The notes under the pieces were generated by a model, which searched no databases, was not told the DNA's origin, and saw only the letters and a list, made by a program, of their open reading frames with translations. The position numbers were made by a program, and so were the translations under genes. Of a stretch of DNA of 64,000 nucleotides, positions 8,938 through 16,717 are shown in pieces (within the stretch, counting starts at the first letter, position 1; every line of letters begins with the position of its first letter). The stretch is from Paracoccaceae bacterium (GTDB lineage: Bacteria > Pseudomonadota > Alphaproteobacteria > Rhodobacterales > Rhodobacteraceae): positions 1 through 64,000 of the forward strand of contig JAIXZY010000065.1 in the NCBI GenBank assembly GCA_027489355.1, given 5' to 3'.

Positions 8938-10322
8938 CCCGCTTCCACTCCTTCGTCCTCTTCGCCGAGATGCGCACCGGCTCGAACCTGCTGGAAGCGA
9001 ACCTGAACGCGCTGCCCGGCGTCCACAGCCACGGCGAGGTGTTCAACCGCTACATCCTTGGCAAGAAGGACCGGACCGAGCTCTTCGGCCTCACGATGGC
9101 GGACCGCGACCGCGACCCCCTCCTGCTCTTGCGCAAGCTGCGCGAGGAAACCGATGGCCTGCCCGGCTTTCGTTTCTTCCACGACCACGACCTGCGCATC
9201 CTGGACGAGGTGCTGCCCGATCCCGGCTGTGCCAAGATCATCCTGACGCGCAACCCACTGGAAAGCTATGTCTCCTGGAAGATCGCCCAGGCGACCGACC
9301 AGTGGAAGCTGACCAACCCCAAGCGGCTGAAGACCGCGAAGGTCCGCTTCGACGTGTCAGAGTTCCTGCAACACCTGCAGGACATCCAGGCCTTCCAGCT
9401 TCTGCTTCTGAACGCTTTGCAGACCACCGGCCAGACCGCCTTTTACCTTGATTACGACGACCTCGGCTCGCTTGACGTGCTCAACGGGCTGGCGGCCTTT
9501 CTCGGCGTCGAGGGACGGTTGAAGGCGCTGGACGATACGCTGAAGAAGCAGAACCCGGGGCCGCTGGAAGACAAGCTGGAAAACCCCGATGCCCTGGCCG
9601 AGGCCGCCGCCGCCGTCGACGTCTTCAACCTGGGCCGCACCCCCAGTTTCGAACCCCGCCGCGCCGCCGGGATTCCCACGGCGATGGCCTGCGACGCGGG
9701 CCTCTTGTTCTTCCCGATCCGCTCCGGCCCGGACGCCGTGATCCGCGACTGGTTCGCCGCGCTCGGTGGCGCGACCCAGGGGTTCGAGCAGAAGTCGCTC
9801 CGCCAATGGAAGCGCAGGCACCCCGGCCACCGCAGCTTCACCGTCCTGCGCCACCCACTGTTGCGCGCCCATGCCGCCTTCCGCCGCAAGATCGTGCAGG
9901 CCGAGGCGCCGGACCTGCGCCGCATCCTGATCAACGGTTTCCTGGCCGAGCTTCAGCCGCCGGGCGAACCCTTCGCCAGCCCCGCAGCCGAACGCGCGGC
10001 TTTCCTCATCTTCCTGCAATATTGCCGCCTGGCGCTGGGCGGCCAGACCGGCACCCGTGTCGACCCCGCCCTTGCCAGCCAGACCGCGCTGGTGCAGGGC
10101 TTCGCCAGCTTCCAGCCCCTCGACCACCTCCTGCGCGAGGATCGCCTTGCGGAGGGCCTCGGCGCGCTGGCCGCCGAAAGGGGCGTTTCTCCGCCGCGTG
10201 TCACCGACGATACCGCCGTGGCCGCGCTGCTGTCGATCTGGGACGAAACGCTGGAATTCGCCGCCGCCGAAGCCTACGCCCGCGACTACATGGGCTTCGG
10301 ATTCACCCGGTGGAAAGCCTGA
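8934..10322 (+). CDS. Sulfotransferase-like protein with two PAPS-transferase-like halves
   Basis: 462-residue protein. The N-terminal half has a 5'-phosphosulfate loop (FVLFAEMRTGSNLLE, residues 8-21) and a 3'-phosphate motif (LTRNPLESYVSW, about residues 105-115), as in NodH/Stf0-type carbohydrate sulfotransferases. After a variable linker, residues about 255-320 look like a second, divergent sulfotransferase segment (LLFFPIRSGPDAVIRDWF, FTVLRHPLLRAHAAF), so the gene may be a fusion or tandem duplication. ATG overlaps the previous stop (ATGA), making it the last gene of the glycan block. It likely transfers sulfate from PAPS to the glycan built by its neighbours; cysQ upstream would clear PAP. 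Confidence 0.82.
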   Translation: MTRFHSFVLFAEMRTGSNLLEANLNALPGVHSHGEVFNRYILGKKDRTELFGLTMADRDRDPLLLLRKLREETDGLPGFRFFHDHDLRILDEVLPDPGCAKIILTRNPLESYVSWKIAQATDQWKLTNPKRLKTAKVRFDVSEFLQHLQDIQAFQLLLLNALQTTGQTAFYLDYDDLGSLDVLNGLAAFLGVEGRLKALDDTLKKQNPGPLEDKLENPDALAEAAAAVDVFNLGRTPSFEPRRAAGIPTAMACDAGLLFFPIRSGPDAVIRDWFAALGGATQGFEQKSLRQWKRRHPGHRSFTVLRHPLLRAHAAFRRKIVQAEAPDLRRILINGFLAELQPPGEPFASPAAERAAFLIFLQYCRLALGGQTGTRVDPALASQTALVQGFASFQPLDHLLREDRLAEGLGALAAERGVSPPRVTDDTAVAALLSIWDETLEFAAAEAYARDYMGFGFTRWKA

Positions 10323-10336
10323 CCCGCCCCAAGGTC

Positions 10337-10358
10337 CTTGCTCTTTTCCCAAATACTC
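10337..10358. repeat. Dispersed intergenic CT-rich tag, copy 1
   Basis: CTTGCTCTTTTCC followed by CAAATACTC. It recurs at 40088-40110 with a single inserted A. Both copies sit just after a plus-strand gene in a convergent intergenic region and are followed by a GC-rich stretch. The function is unknown; it may be part of an mRNA 3' processing or termination element. Confidence 0.6.
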
Positions 10359-10450
10359 CCGCCGGAGGCTCCGCCCGGTGGGACGGAAAGAACGTCAACA
10401 AATCCTTGACGCCCGCGACGAAGCCGTTGATTTTCCTGGATATCGCGCCC

Positions 10451-10467
10451 CTGTCCACGGTGGACAG
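10451..10467. repeat. 17-bp palindrome at ptsN 3' end, copy 1
   Basis: CTGTCCAC-G-GTGGACAG, a perfect inverted repeat with 8-bp arms and a 1-bp centre. It lies exactly 2 bp beyond the ptsN stop codon. The near-identical palindrome at 40308-40322 is also exactly 2 bp beyond a minus-strand stop. The 1-bp centre makes it a poor RNA hairpin and more like a protein-binding DNA site. Confidence 0.6.
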
Positions 10468-10469
10468 GT

Positions 10470-10934
10470 TCAAGCCGCCTGCGGCGCCCGGCTTTCGGTC
10501 AGGATCGCATACAGCTTCGCCGGGTCCGAATTGGCCCGCAGCTTCGCCACCACCGCCGGGTCCCGCATCGTCCGGCTGACCAGCGCCAGCGCCTTCAGAT
10601 GGTCCACCCCTGAATCCTTCGGGGCGAACAGCCCGAAGACCAGGTCCACGGGCTGCCGGTCGACGCTGTCATAGTCCAGGGGCTTCTCCAGCCGCAGGAA
10701 GACGCCGATGATCCCCTTCAGGTCCTCAAGCCGCGCATGGGGCAGGGCGATGCCATGCCCCACGCCGGTCGGACCCAGCGACTCGCGCTCTTGCAGGCCA
10801 TCGATCGCCGCCGCCCCGCTCAGCCCGTAGGCCTGCGCCGCGATTTCGCCCAGCTCCTGAAACAGCCGCTTCTTGGAGGTGAACTGCCCGACCACCCGAA
10901 CGGCGCCTGGCACAAGTAGCTTCGAAAGTTCCAT
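10470..10934 (-). CDS. ptsN: Nitrogen-PTS EIIA component (PtsN)
   Basis: Cytosolic EIIA-Ntr regulator of 154 residues that receives phosphate from NPr and modulates nitrogen, carbon and potassium responses. The phosphorylatable histidine is H66 in GHGIALPHARLE; the flanking ERESLGPTGVG is also conserved, followed by VDLVFGLFAPKD. It lies 37 bp downstream of hpf on the same strand, the usual hpf-ptsN pairing, and the last gene before a convergent boundary. The start ATG at 10932-10934 gives the typical family length. Confidence 0.95.
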   Translation of the reverse strand: MELSKLLVPGAVRVVGQFTSKKRLFQELGEIAAQAYGLSGAAAIDGLQERESLGPTGVGHGIALPHARLEDLKGIIGVFLRLEKPLDYDSVDRQPVDLVFGLFAPKDSGVDHLKALALVSRTMRDPAVVAKLRANSDPAKLYAILTESRAPQAA

Positions 10935-10971
10935 GAGGTGGCGATGTTCCTGCGCGGGCGCGCGGCGCGCG

Positions 10972-11547
10972 TTACTTGCTGTTGCGGGGATCGATCCAGC
11001 CAATGTTCCCGTCTTCCCGACGGTACACGACGTTCACGCCCCCATGACCTTCGTTCCGGAACACCAGCATCTTCTGCCCCGCCAGCTCCATCTGCATCAC
11101 GGCCTCGCCCACGGTGATCGAAGGGATCTTCGTCTCCATCTCGGCGATGACCACGGGCTGCAGGCTTTCGGGTTCAGCGTCCTCGGTGTCCTCGTTCGCG
11201 GCGAGGATATACGAGGACGCCCCGCCGAATTCAACAGGCTCCGACCGGTTCGAGTGGTGGTTGCGGATCCGCCGCTTGTAGCGCCGCAGCTGCTTGTCCA
11301 TCTTCTCTCGGCAGGATTCGAAGGCGGCATAGATCTCGGGCGCGTGGCCCTTGGCCTGGGCGGTCAGCCCCGTGGACAGGTGGATCACTGCTTCGCAGAC
11401 ATGTTCGTACGCAGATTTCGAGAAGACAACGACACATTCGGTCGGGCGCTGGGCGTATTTCTCTACCACCTCGCCCATTTCAGCCTTCACATGAGTCTGA
11501 AGAGCCTCACCGACGTCGATCTGTTTCCCACTGATCTGAAAGCGCAT
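10972..11547 (-). CDS. hpf: Ribosome hibernation-promoting factor, long form
   Basis: 191-residue long HPF: an N-terminal S30AE domain (MRFQISGKQIDVGEALQTHV, residues 1 to about 105) and a C-terminal dimerisation domain (VVIAEMETKIPSITVGEAV, HGGVNVVYRREDGNIGWIDP). It binds the 30S subunit and pairs 70S ribosomes into inactive 100S dimers in stress or starvation. ATG 11545-11547 follows AAAGGAG. A 212-bp gap to lptB contains TTGACA on the minus strand but no convincing -10, and an 8-bp-stem hairpin at 11581-11606, so hpf-ptsN may have its own regulated transcript. rpoN, often found between lptB and hpf, is absent. Confidence 0.94.
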   Translation of the reverse strand: MRFQISGKQIDVGEALQTHVKAEMGEVVEKYAQRPTECVVVFSKSAYEHVCEAVIHLSTGLTAQAKGHAPEIYAAFESCREKMDKQLRRYKRRIRNHHSNRSEPVEFGGASSYILAANEDTEDAEPESLQPVVIAEMETKIPSITVGEAVMQMELAGQKMLVFRNEGHGGVNVVYRREDGNIGWIDPRNSK

Positions 11548-11759
11548 GGCCACTCCTTTCACATGCTTCCGGCGCAATTCGGGGCCAGCCCAGAGGGCCT
11601 GACCCCTAAAAGAGAGATGGAGGGGACGTTGCGTCACGCAAGGACTGCCGACTGAACTCTTTTCGGCACGACGGGTCAAACCGGGGGCAAATGACGCACG
11701 CATTACGGGTAATTGGCGCACCCCCGCGCCCCCTTGTCAACCGAATCGTGCCGCCAGTA

Positions 11760-12515
11760 TCAGACGATACGGAAGTTCTCGCCCAGGTAGACGCGGCGCA
11801 CGGTTTCGTCGCGCACGACCTCGTCCGTGGTGCCGGACATGAGGACCTTGCCATCGTGCAGGATGTAGGCGCGGTCCACGATCTCCAGCGTCTCGCGGAC
11901 GTTGTGATCGGTGATCAGCACTCCGATCCCCCGGCTTTTCAGGTCATGCACCAGATGGCGGATTTCCCCCACCGCGATGGGGTCCACGCCCGCGAAGGGT
12001 TCGTCCAGAAGCAGATACTTCGGGTCGGCCGCCAGGCAGCGTGCGATCTCGACCCGCCGCCGCTCACCGCCCGACAGGGCCAGCGCCGGGGTCCGCCGCA
12101 GATGGGTGATCGAGAATTCCGACAGCAACTCTTCCAACCGCTCGCGCCGCTTGTGGCGGTCGGGCTGGACGATCTCGAGCACGGCGAGGATGTTGTCCTC
12201 GACCGACAGGCCGCGGAAGATCGATACCTCCTGCGGCAGATACCCGATCCCCAGCCGCGCGCGGCGGTACATCGGCAATGCGGTCACGTCCTTGCCATCG
12301 ATCAGCACCTGCCCGCCCTCGGGCATCACCAGCCCCGCGATCGAATAGAAGCACGTCGTCTTGCCCGACCCGTTCGGTCCCAGCAGCGCCACCACCTCGC
12401 CCCGGTGCAGCGTCATCGACACATCCCGGATCACCGGCCGCTTCTTGTAGCTTTTTCGCAAGCTACGAATCTGCAGCCCGGCCTGGCCGTCCGTCACCGT
12501 CAGTTCCGGCGGCAT
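11760..12515 (-). CDS. lptB: LPS export ABC transporter ATP-binding protein LptB
   Basis: ATPase that powers extraction of LPS from the inner membrane by LptFG. The 251 residues include Walker A GPNGSGKT (46-53), signature LALSGGERRRVEIARCLA, and Walker B KYLLLDEPFAGVDP with the H-loop ITDHNVRETLEI. The sequence YLPQEVSIFRGLSVEDNI is typical of LptB. Its ATG overlaps the lptA stop (TGATG), so the two are translationally coupled. LptF and LptG are not in the window. Confidence 0.96.
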   Translation of the reverse strand: MPPELTVTDGQAGLQIRSLRKSYKKRPVIRDVSMTLHRGEVVALLGPNGSGKTTCFYSIAGLVMPEGGQVLIDGKDVTALPMYRRARLGIGYLPQEVSIFRGLSVEDNILAVLEIVQPDRHKRRERLEELLSEFSITHLRRTPALALSGGERRRVEIARCLAADPKYLLLDEPFAGVDPIAVGEIRHLVHDLKSRGIGVLITDHNVRETLEIVDRAYILHDGKVLMSGTTDEVVRDETVRRVYLGENFRIV

Positions 12516-13000
12516 CAGTTGCCCCCCGGCTGGAAGGTCGTGGTCACCCGCCCTTCCATCACCCCGGTCCCGTCCTTGAGGTTGATGGTCAGCTTCTGCC
12601 CCGCCATCGCCGAGCCGCCTTGCGTCAGCAGCACGTCGCCCGACAGCACGATGACCCCGGAGTCGATGGTATAGACCGCCTCCATTGCCTCGGCCGCGTC
12701 GCCAAGGTTCGTTACCGTCACCCCGCCCGAGGCGATCAGGCTTTCGATCTGGCTCTGCTCGGCCCCGTAGCTGACCTTCACCTCGCCCGCGGCCAGCTTC
12801 ATCTCACCCTGGGTCACGACAACGTTCCCGGTGAACACCGCAGTCCCGTCGGCATTGTTCACCGCAAGCTGGTCGGCCGTCACCTGCACCGGCTGCGTGG
12901 TGTCCTGATTCAGGTCGCCAAAGGCGATCTTCTGCTGCGCCTCGGCGACTGCGGCCGAAAGCGAAAGAGTCAGGACCAGAAAACCAAGCCGAAATGCCAT
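12515..13000 (-). CDS. lptA: LPS export periplasmic bridge protein LptA (OstA-like)
   Basis: 161-residue periplasmic protein with a signal peptide (MAFRLGFLVLTLSLSAAVAEA) followed by an OstA/LptA beta-jellyroll (VQVTADQLAVNNADGTAVFTG, VVVTQGEMKLAAGEVKVSY, LTINLKDGTGVMEGRV). It oligomerises into the bridge that carries LPS from LptC to the outer-membrane LptD. The start at 13000 is chosen because it begins the signal peptide; the longer in-frame extension overlaps lptC. It lies between lptC and lptB on one operon. Confidence 0.9.
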   Translation of the reverse strand: MAFRLGFLVLTLSLSAAVAEAQQKIAFGDLNQDTTQPVQVTADQLAVNNADGTAVFTGNVVVTQGEMKLAAGEVKVSYGAEQSQIESLIASGGVTVTNLGDAAEAMEAVYTIDSGVIVLSGDVLLTQGGSAMAGQKLTINLKDGTGVMEGRVTTTFQPGGN

Positions 13001-13022
13001 GCGTCGAACCTCTGCAGCCGTC

Positions 13023-13655
13023 TCAGCTGCCCGGTTGGTATACCAGCCGGACGCCGCCGTTGAAAACCAGAACATAACCGCCCGGGGTCCGGCTGTCCTG
13101 ACTTAACACCATGCCATCGGCCCGGATCTCTCCCGCAGGCCCCGTCGCCACGACCTCTGACCGGCTTTCCAGCCCCGTCCGGTCCAGCTTCGCGGCGACT
13201 TCCGCCGTTTCCAGCCGGTAGCCGGTCGAGGTCGTCAGCGTCACCCCGCCCGACAGCAGCAACTGTCGCAAGCTGTCATCCATCCGCGCATCGGCCGCAA
13301 GCAGCTCGGTCGTGCCGCCGTCCGGGGTGGCAAGGTCCAGCCGAAGCCCCGCCGCCCGGGCCGGGGAGCCCTCGGCTGCCGGGCGGGCCTCATCGGCGGT
13401 CAGCGTCAGCGAGGCACCGTCCTCGGTCGTCCCGGCATAGGTTGGCGCAGTCATCCGGGGCTCGCGCGCCAGATCCTCGACATCGACCTCGGCATAGGGC
13501 AGGGCGGCCTCGGGGTCGATCCGGCGCGCCACCAGGAACAGCGTCGACAGGATTGCCAGGGCGGTCAGCGGCAGGACCACCTTCAGCCAGCCCACCACGC
13601 GCGTATGCCGGTCGGCGCGCGCCACCTCAGACGACACCTGCCCGCAGGCAGTCAT
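13023..13655 (-). CDS. lptC: LPS export protein LptC
   Basis: Bitopic inner-membrane protein, 210 residues, that receives LPS from LptB2FG and hands it to LptA. One membrane segment near the N-terminus (VVGWLKVVLPLTALAILSTL) precedes a periplasmic OstA-like domain (TAPTYAGTTEDGASLTLTAD, LETAEVAAKLDRTGLES, ADGMVLSQDSRTPGG). The ATG at 13655 overlaps the end of kdsD by 29 bp; in-frame GTG codons near 13639 are alternatives. Position between kdsD and lptA is the standard arrangement and supports the call despite weak family conservation. Confidence 0.87.
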   Translation of the reverse strand: MTACGQVSSEVARADRHTRVVGWLKVVLPLTALAILSTLFLVARRIDPEAALPYAEVDVEDLAREPRMTAPTYAGTTEDGASLTLTADEARPAAEGSPARAAGLRLDLATPDGGTTELLAADARMDDSLRQLLLSGGVTLTTSTGYRLETAEVAAKLDRTGLESRSEVVATGPAGEIRADGMVLSQDSRTPGGYVLVFNGGVRLVYQPGS

Positions 13656-14589
13656 GCACGTGGAGGATACCGATCGGGGTGCGGGTCTGGGGCGCAGTCA
13701 CCAGAAGGCAGGTGATCTTGCGATCGTTCATCAGTGCCAGCGCCTCGCCCGCCAGGGCCTCGGGGCCGATGGTGCGCGGGTTCGCTGTCATCACCTCGCC
13801 CGCGCGGTGGGTCAAAAGCCCGTCCAGATGCCGCCGCAGGTCCCCATCGGTGATGATCCCGGCCAGGTCGCCCTGCGGATCGGTCACCCCCACGACGCCA
13901 AAGCCGCGCCGCGTGATTTCCAGCAGGGCTTCCCCCATCGGCAGATCCGTGGGCACCAGCGGCGGGTCCTTGTGCATCAGGTCCTGTACCTTCAGAAGCC
14001 GCGCCCCCAGCTTGCCACCGGGGTGGAACATGCGGAAATGGTCGGGCGTGAAGGCGCGATGCTCCATCAACGCGATGGCCAGCGCATCGCCCAAGGCCAG
14101 AGTCATGGTGGTCGAGGTCGTCGGCACGATCCCCGTCTCGCAGGCTTCCGGCACCTGGGGCAGCAAGAGGCCCACGGTCGCCTGCCGCATCAGGGTCGAT
14201 CCCGCGCGGCCAGAGATTCCGACCATCGGGATGCCGAACCGCTTGGCATGGGCCAGGATGTCGGCGATCTCGGGCGTTTCGCCGGAGTTCGACAGCACGA
14301 TCAGCACGTCGCCCTGCGCCACCATGCCAAGGTCGCCGTGGCTGGCCTCGGCCGGGTGGACGAAATGCGCGGGCGTGCCCGTGCTGGCGAAAGTCGCAGC
14401 GATCTTGCGCGCAATATGGCCGGACTTGCCCATGCCCGAGACGATGACCCGCCCCTTCGCGGCCATCAGAAGGCTCACCGCCCTGCCGAAGCTGTCGTCC
14501 AGCGCCTCGGCCAGGGTGTCCAGCGCGCCTGCCTCGCGGCGGATCACCCGGCGGCCGGTTGTCAGGAAATCAGTGGAGGAAGATGTCAT
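13627..14589 (-). CDS. kdsD: Arabinose-5-phosphate isomerase KdsD/KpsF (SIS plus two CBS)
   Basis: Interconverts ribulose-5-phosphate and arabinose-5-phosphate, the first step toward KDO. The 320 residues contain a SIS sugar-isomerase domain (VIVSGMGKSGHIARKIAATF, HPAEASHGDLGMV, VLSNSGETPEI) followed by two CBS domains (MHKDPPLVPTDLPMGEALLE; GEVMTANPRTIGPEALAGEA). The ATG at 14587-14589 overlaps the rnd stop by 20 bp. Genomic linkage to lptCAB supports LPS use over capsule use, though KpsF paralogues look the same. Confidence 0.94.
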   Translation of the reverse strand: MTSSSTDFLTTGRRVIRREAGALDTLAEALDDSFGRAVSLLMAAKGRVIVSGMGKSGHIARKIAATFASTGTPAHFVHPAEASHGDLGMVAQGDVLIVLSNSGETPEIADILAHAKRFGIPMVGISGRAGSTLMRQATVGLLLPQVPEACETGIVPTTSTTMTLALGDALAIALMEHRAFTPDHFRMFHPGGKLGARLLKVQDLMHKDPPLVPTDLPMGEALLEITRRGFGVVGVTDPQGDLAGIITDGDLRRHLDGLLTHRAGEVMTANPRTIGPEALAGEALALMNDRKITCLLVTAPQTRTPIGILHVHDCLRAGVV

Positions 14590-15184
14590 TGGTGTCTTCC
14601 CAGCCCAGAAGGTCCAGCTCGGCCCGGGTTGGCAGGAAGGCGAACAGGCGCTGCGCCAGGTCCAGCCGATCCTCGCGGATCAGCCGGGCCTCCAGTTCCG
14701 CCTTCAGCTTGTGCAGATACAGCACGTCCGAGGCCGCGTAGTCCTTTTGCGCGTCGGTCAGCACTTCGGCGCCCCAGTCGCTGGTCTGCTGCTGCTTCGA
14801 CACGTCGACGCCGACAAGGTCGGCCAGCAGGTATTTCAGCCCGTGCCGGTCGGTGAAGGTGCGGACGAGTTTCGAGGCAATCTTGGTGCACCAGACGGGG
14901 GCCGTGGTGACCCCGAACGCCTTCTTCATCACCGCGATGTCGAAGCGGCCATAGTGGAACAGCTTCAACGTCGCGGGGTCTGCCAGCAGCCGCTCGAGGT
15001 TCGGAGCGCGCGTCTGGCCCTTGGCGATCTGCACCAGATGCGCATCGCCGGTGCCATCCGACAGCTGCACCACGCACAGCCGGTCGCGGCGCGGGTCCAA
15101 ACCCATCGTCTCGGTGTCGATGGCGACGACGGGGCCAAGGGTCAGGCCGTCAGGAAGGTCGGATTGGTGCAGATGGATGGCCAA
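14570..15184 (-). CDS. rnd: Ribonuclease D-type 3'-5' exonuclease (short form)
   Basis: DEDD-family exonuclease for RNA 3'-end trimming. Catalytic blocks are VVAIDTETMGLDP (ExoI, D and E), FHYGRFDIAVM (ExoII) and DYAASDVLYLHKL (ExoIII, Y and D). At 204 residues it is only the nuclease domain; the HRDC domain of E. coli RNase D is missing, normal for alphaproteobacterial forms. I chose the TTG at 15182-15184 (AIHLHQSDLPDG): the frame is open further upstream, but that part is not protein-like and crosses a good promoter. First gene of the rnd-kdsD-lptC-lptA-lptB operon. Confidence 0.88.
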   Translation of the reverse strand: MAIHLHQSDLPDGLTLGPVVAIDTETMGLDPRRDRLCVVQLSDGTGDAHLVQIAKGQTRAPNLERLLADPATLKLFHYGRFDIAVMKKAFGVTTAPVWCTKIASKLVRTFTDRHGLKYLLADLVGVDVSKQQQTSDWGAEVLTDAQKDYAASDVLYLHKLKAELEARLIREDRLDLAQRLFAFLPTRAELDLLGWEDTNDIFLH

Positions 15185-15215
15185 GGGGATGCTCTTTGTG
15201 TCGAATGCAGATCCC

Positions 15216-15244
15216 GGATTACGCTTGACGCTCCGAAGGGTCAA
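15216..15244 (-). promoter_or_regulatory. Promoter of the rnd-kdsD-lptCAB operon
   Basis: Minus-strand TTGACC (15239-15244) and TAATCC (15216-15221) with exactly 17 bp between them, a sigma-70 type arrangement. The -10 ends 31 bp before the TTG start of rnd, leaving a short leader. Confidence 0.6.
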
Positions 15245-15625
15245 CTCTGGCCCGCCGATGCCTGCACAGGGCCGCTTGTCAGCTTTCTTGGGCCGCTCTC
15301 CGCGTGACAGGTCCGCGCGCATCGCGATGTCGTGCTGCGGCTCTCCCGCCCCTGCGCCCTGACCGGGGTTGACCCCGTAGCGGCACGGCTTCCCGTCCTG
15401 GGGCCCGCACTGGAGGCTTCCGCTCATGTGGCTTGCATCGGGCCGAGTCCCGCCCGGCCCCCGGCTTGTGCAGTCAGGGCCCCGGCCCCCACCCTGCGCC
15501 CCTCTCGCGGCGGGGAAGAGGATCAGGGTGGGGCGATGCGGCACGTGGGTTAAGAAACCCCGAACGTTCCCAGCCAAGTCCTTGATTCCATAAGGCTCCG
15601 GAAACTGTCCACGCCGGACGCCGGG
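15245..15625. other. GC-rich non-coding gap between rnd and flgI with a stem-loop
   Basis: No convincing gene occupies this stretch. It contains a 9-bp perfect inverted repeat (CCCCACCCT at 15487-15495, AGGGTGGGG at 15525-15533) enclosing a second CGCCCC/GGGGCG-type hairpin, likely a structured 3' region of the flgI transcript. Next to the flgI stop there is an imperfect GTCC/GGAC repeat (15607-15618) faintly like the TGTCCAC palindromes elsewhere. It reads as transcript-end DNA. No T-run follows on either strand. Confidence 0.5.
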
Positions 15626-16717
15626 TCAGTTGACGACAAACTCCGCGTGCAGCGCCCCGGCCGCGTTGATGCTTTTCAGGATGTCGATCATGTCGTGCGG
15701 CGCCACCCCCAGCGCGTTCAACCCAGCCACGACCTGCGCAAGATCGGTCCCGCCCTGCACTTCGGCCAGCCCCGTCCCGTCCTTCCCGATCGAGGCGTTC
15801 GACCGCGGCACCACCACCGTCTCACCCTCGGCGAAGGGGTTCGGCTGCACCACCAGCGGGCTTTCCTCGACCCGCAGCGTCAGGTTGCCTTGGGCCACCG
15901 CGACCCGGCTGATCCGCACGTCAGCCCCCATCACGATCGTCCCAGATCGCTGGTCCACCACCACCCGCGCCCGCGTCTCGGGTTCGACCAGAACCCCCTC
16001 CAGCCGCGCGAGCACATGGGCGGGAGACCGCATCCCCGTCGCCCCGATGTCGACCGCAACGGTCCCCGCATCGGTCATCTCGGCCACGCGCGCCCCGAAT
16101 TCGGCGTTCACGGCCTGCTCGATCCGCGAGGCCGTCGTAAAATCCGCCGACTTCAGCGCCAGCCGCAGAGTTGGGAGGCCCGCGAAATCGAACTCCACCT
16201 CCCGCTCGACCCGTGCGCCCGAGGGGATGACCCCCGCCGTCGGCACGCCTTGCGTCACGCGCGCCGCATCGCCCTCGGCCACGACACCGCCCGCGATGAT
16301 CGTCCCCTGCGCCACCGCATAGATCTGCCCGTCGGCACCGTTGAGAGGCGTCATCACCAGCGTCCCGCCCAGCAGGCTTTTCGCATCCCCGATGGCCGAG
16401 ACCGTCACGTCGATCCGCCCGCCTGCCCTCGCAAAGGGTGGCAACTGGGCCGTCACGAAGACCGCAGCCACGTTCTTTGGCCGGAACTCCTCGCCGGTCA
16501 CATTGGCGCCCAGCCGCTCCAGCAGGTTTGCCATGATCTCTTCGGTGAAAGGCGCGTTCCGCAGACCGTCGCCGGTCCCGTTCAGGCCCACCACCAGGCC
16601 ATAACCGACCAGATCGTTGCCGCGCACGCCGTCGAACTCGACCAGGTCCTTGATCCGGATCGGCTCGGCCAGCGCGGCGCTGACAGTCAGGATCAGCGCC
16701 AGAAGGAAACGGATCAT
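15626..16717 (-). CDS. flgI: Flagellar P-ring protein FlgI
   Basis: Periplasmic protein forming the P-ring bushing around the flagellar rod. The 363 residues start with a signal peptide (MIRFLLALILTVSAALA) and continue RIKDLVEFDGVRGNDLVGYG and VVGLNGTGDGLRNAPFT, the hallmark of the family; KNVAAVFVTAQLPPFARAG and the C-terminal GLNALGVAPHDMIDILKSI are also typical. The ATG overlaps the flgL stop (ATGA). Last gene of the visible motB-flgE-flgK-flgL-flgI block. Confidence 0.96.
   Translation of the reverse strand: MIRFLLALILTVSAALAEPIRIKDLVEFDGVRGNDLVGYGLVVGLNGTGDGLRNAPFTEEIMANLLERLGANVTGEEFRPKNVAAVFVTAQLPPFARAGGRIDVTVSAIGDAKSLLGGTLVMTPLNGADGQIYAVAQGTIIAGGVVAEGDAARVTQGVPTAGVIPSGARVEREVEFDFAGLPTLRLALKSADFTTASRIEQAVNAEFGARVAEMTDAGTVAVDIGATGMRSPAHVLARLEGVLVEPETRARVVVDQRSGTIVMGADVRISRVAVAQGNLTLRVEESPLVVQPNPFAEGETVVVPRSNASIGKDGTGLAEVQGGTDLAQVVAGLNALGVAPHDMIDILKSINAAGALHAEFVVN

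Noticed and set aside
13442-15307. 621-codon plus-strand frame across lptC, kdsD and rnd
   Set aside because: Antisense to three well-supported genes; low-complexity Arg/Ser/Pro translation without any domain.
15185-15625. Short open frames in the rnd-flgI gap considered as genes
   Set aside because: No ribosome-binding sites, no protein-like composition, and the region is dominated by GC-rich inverted repeats.
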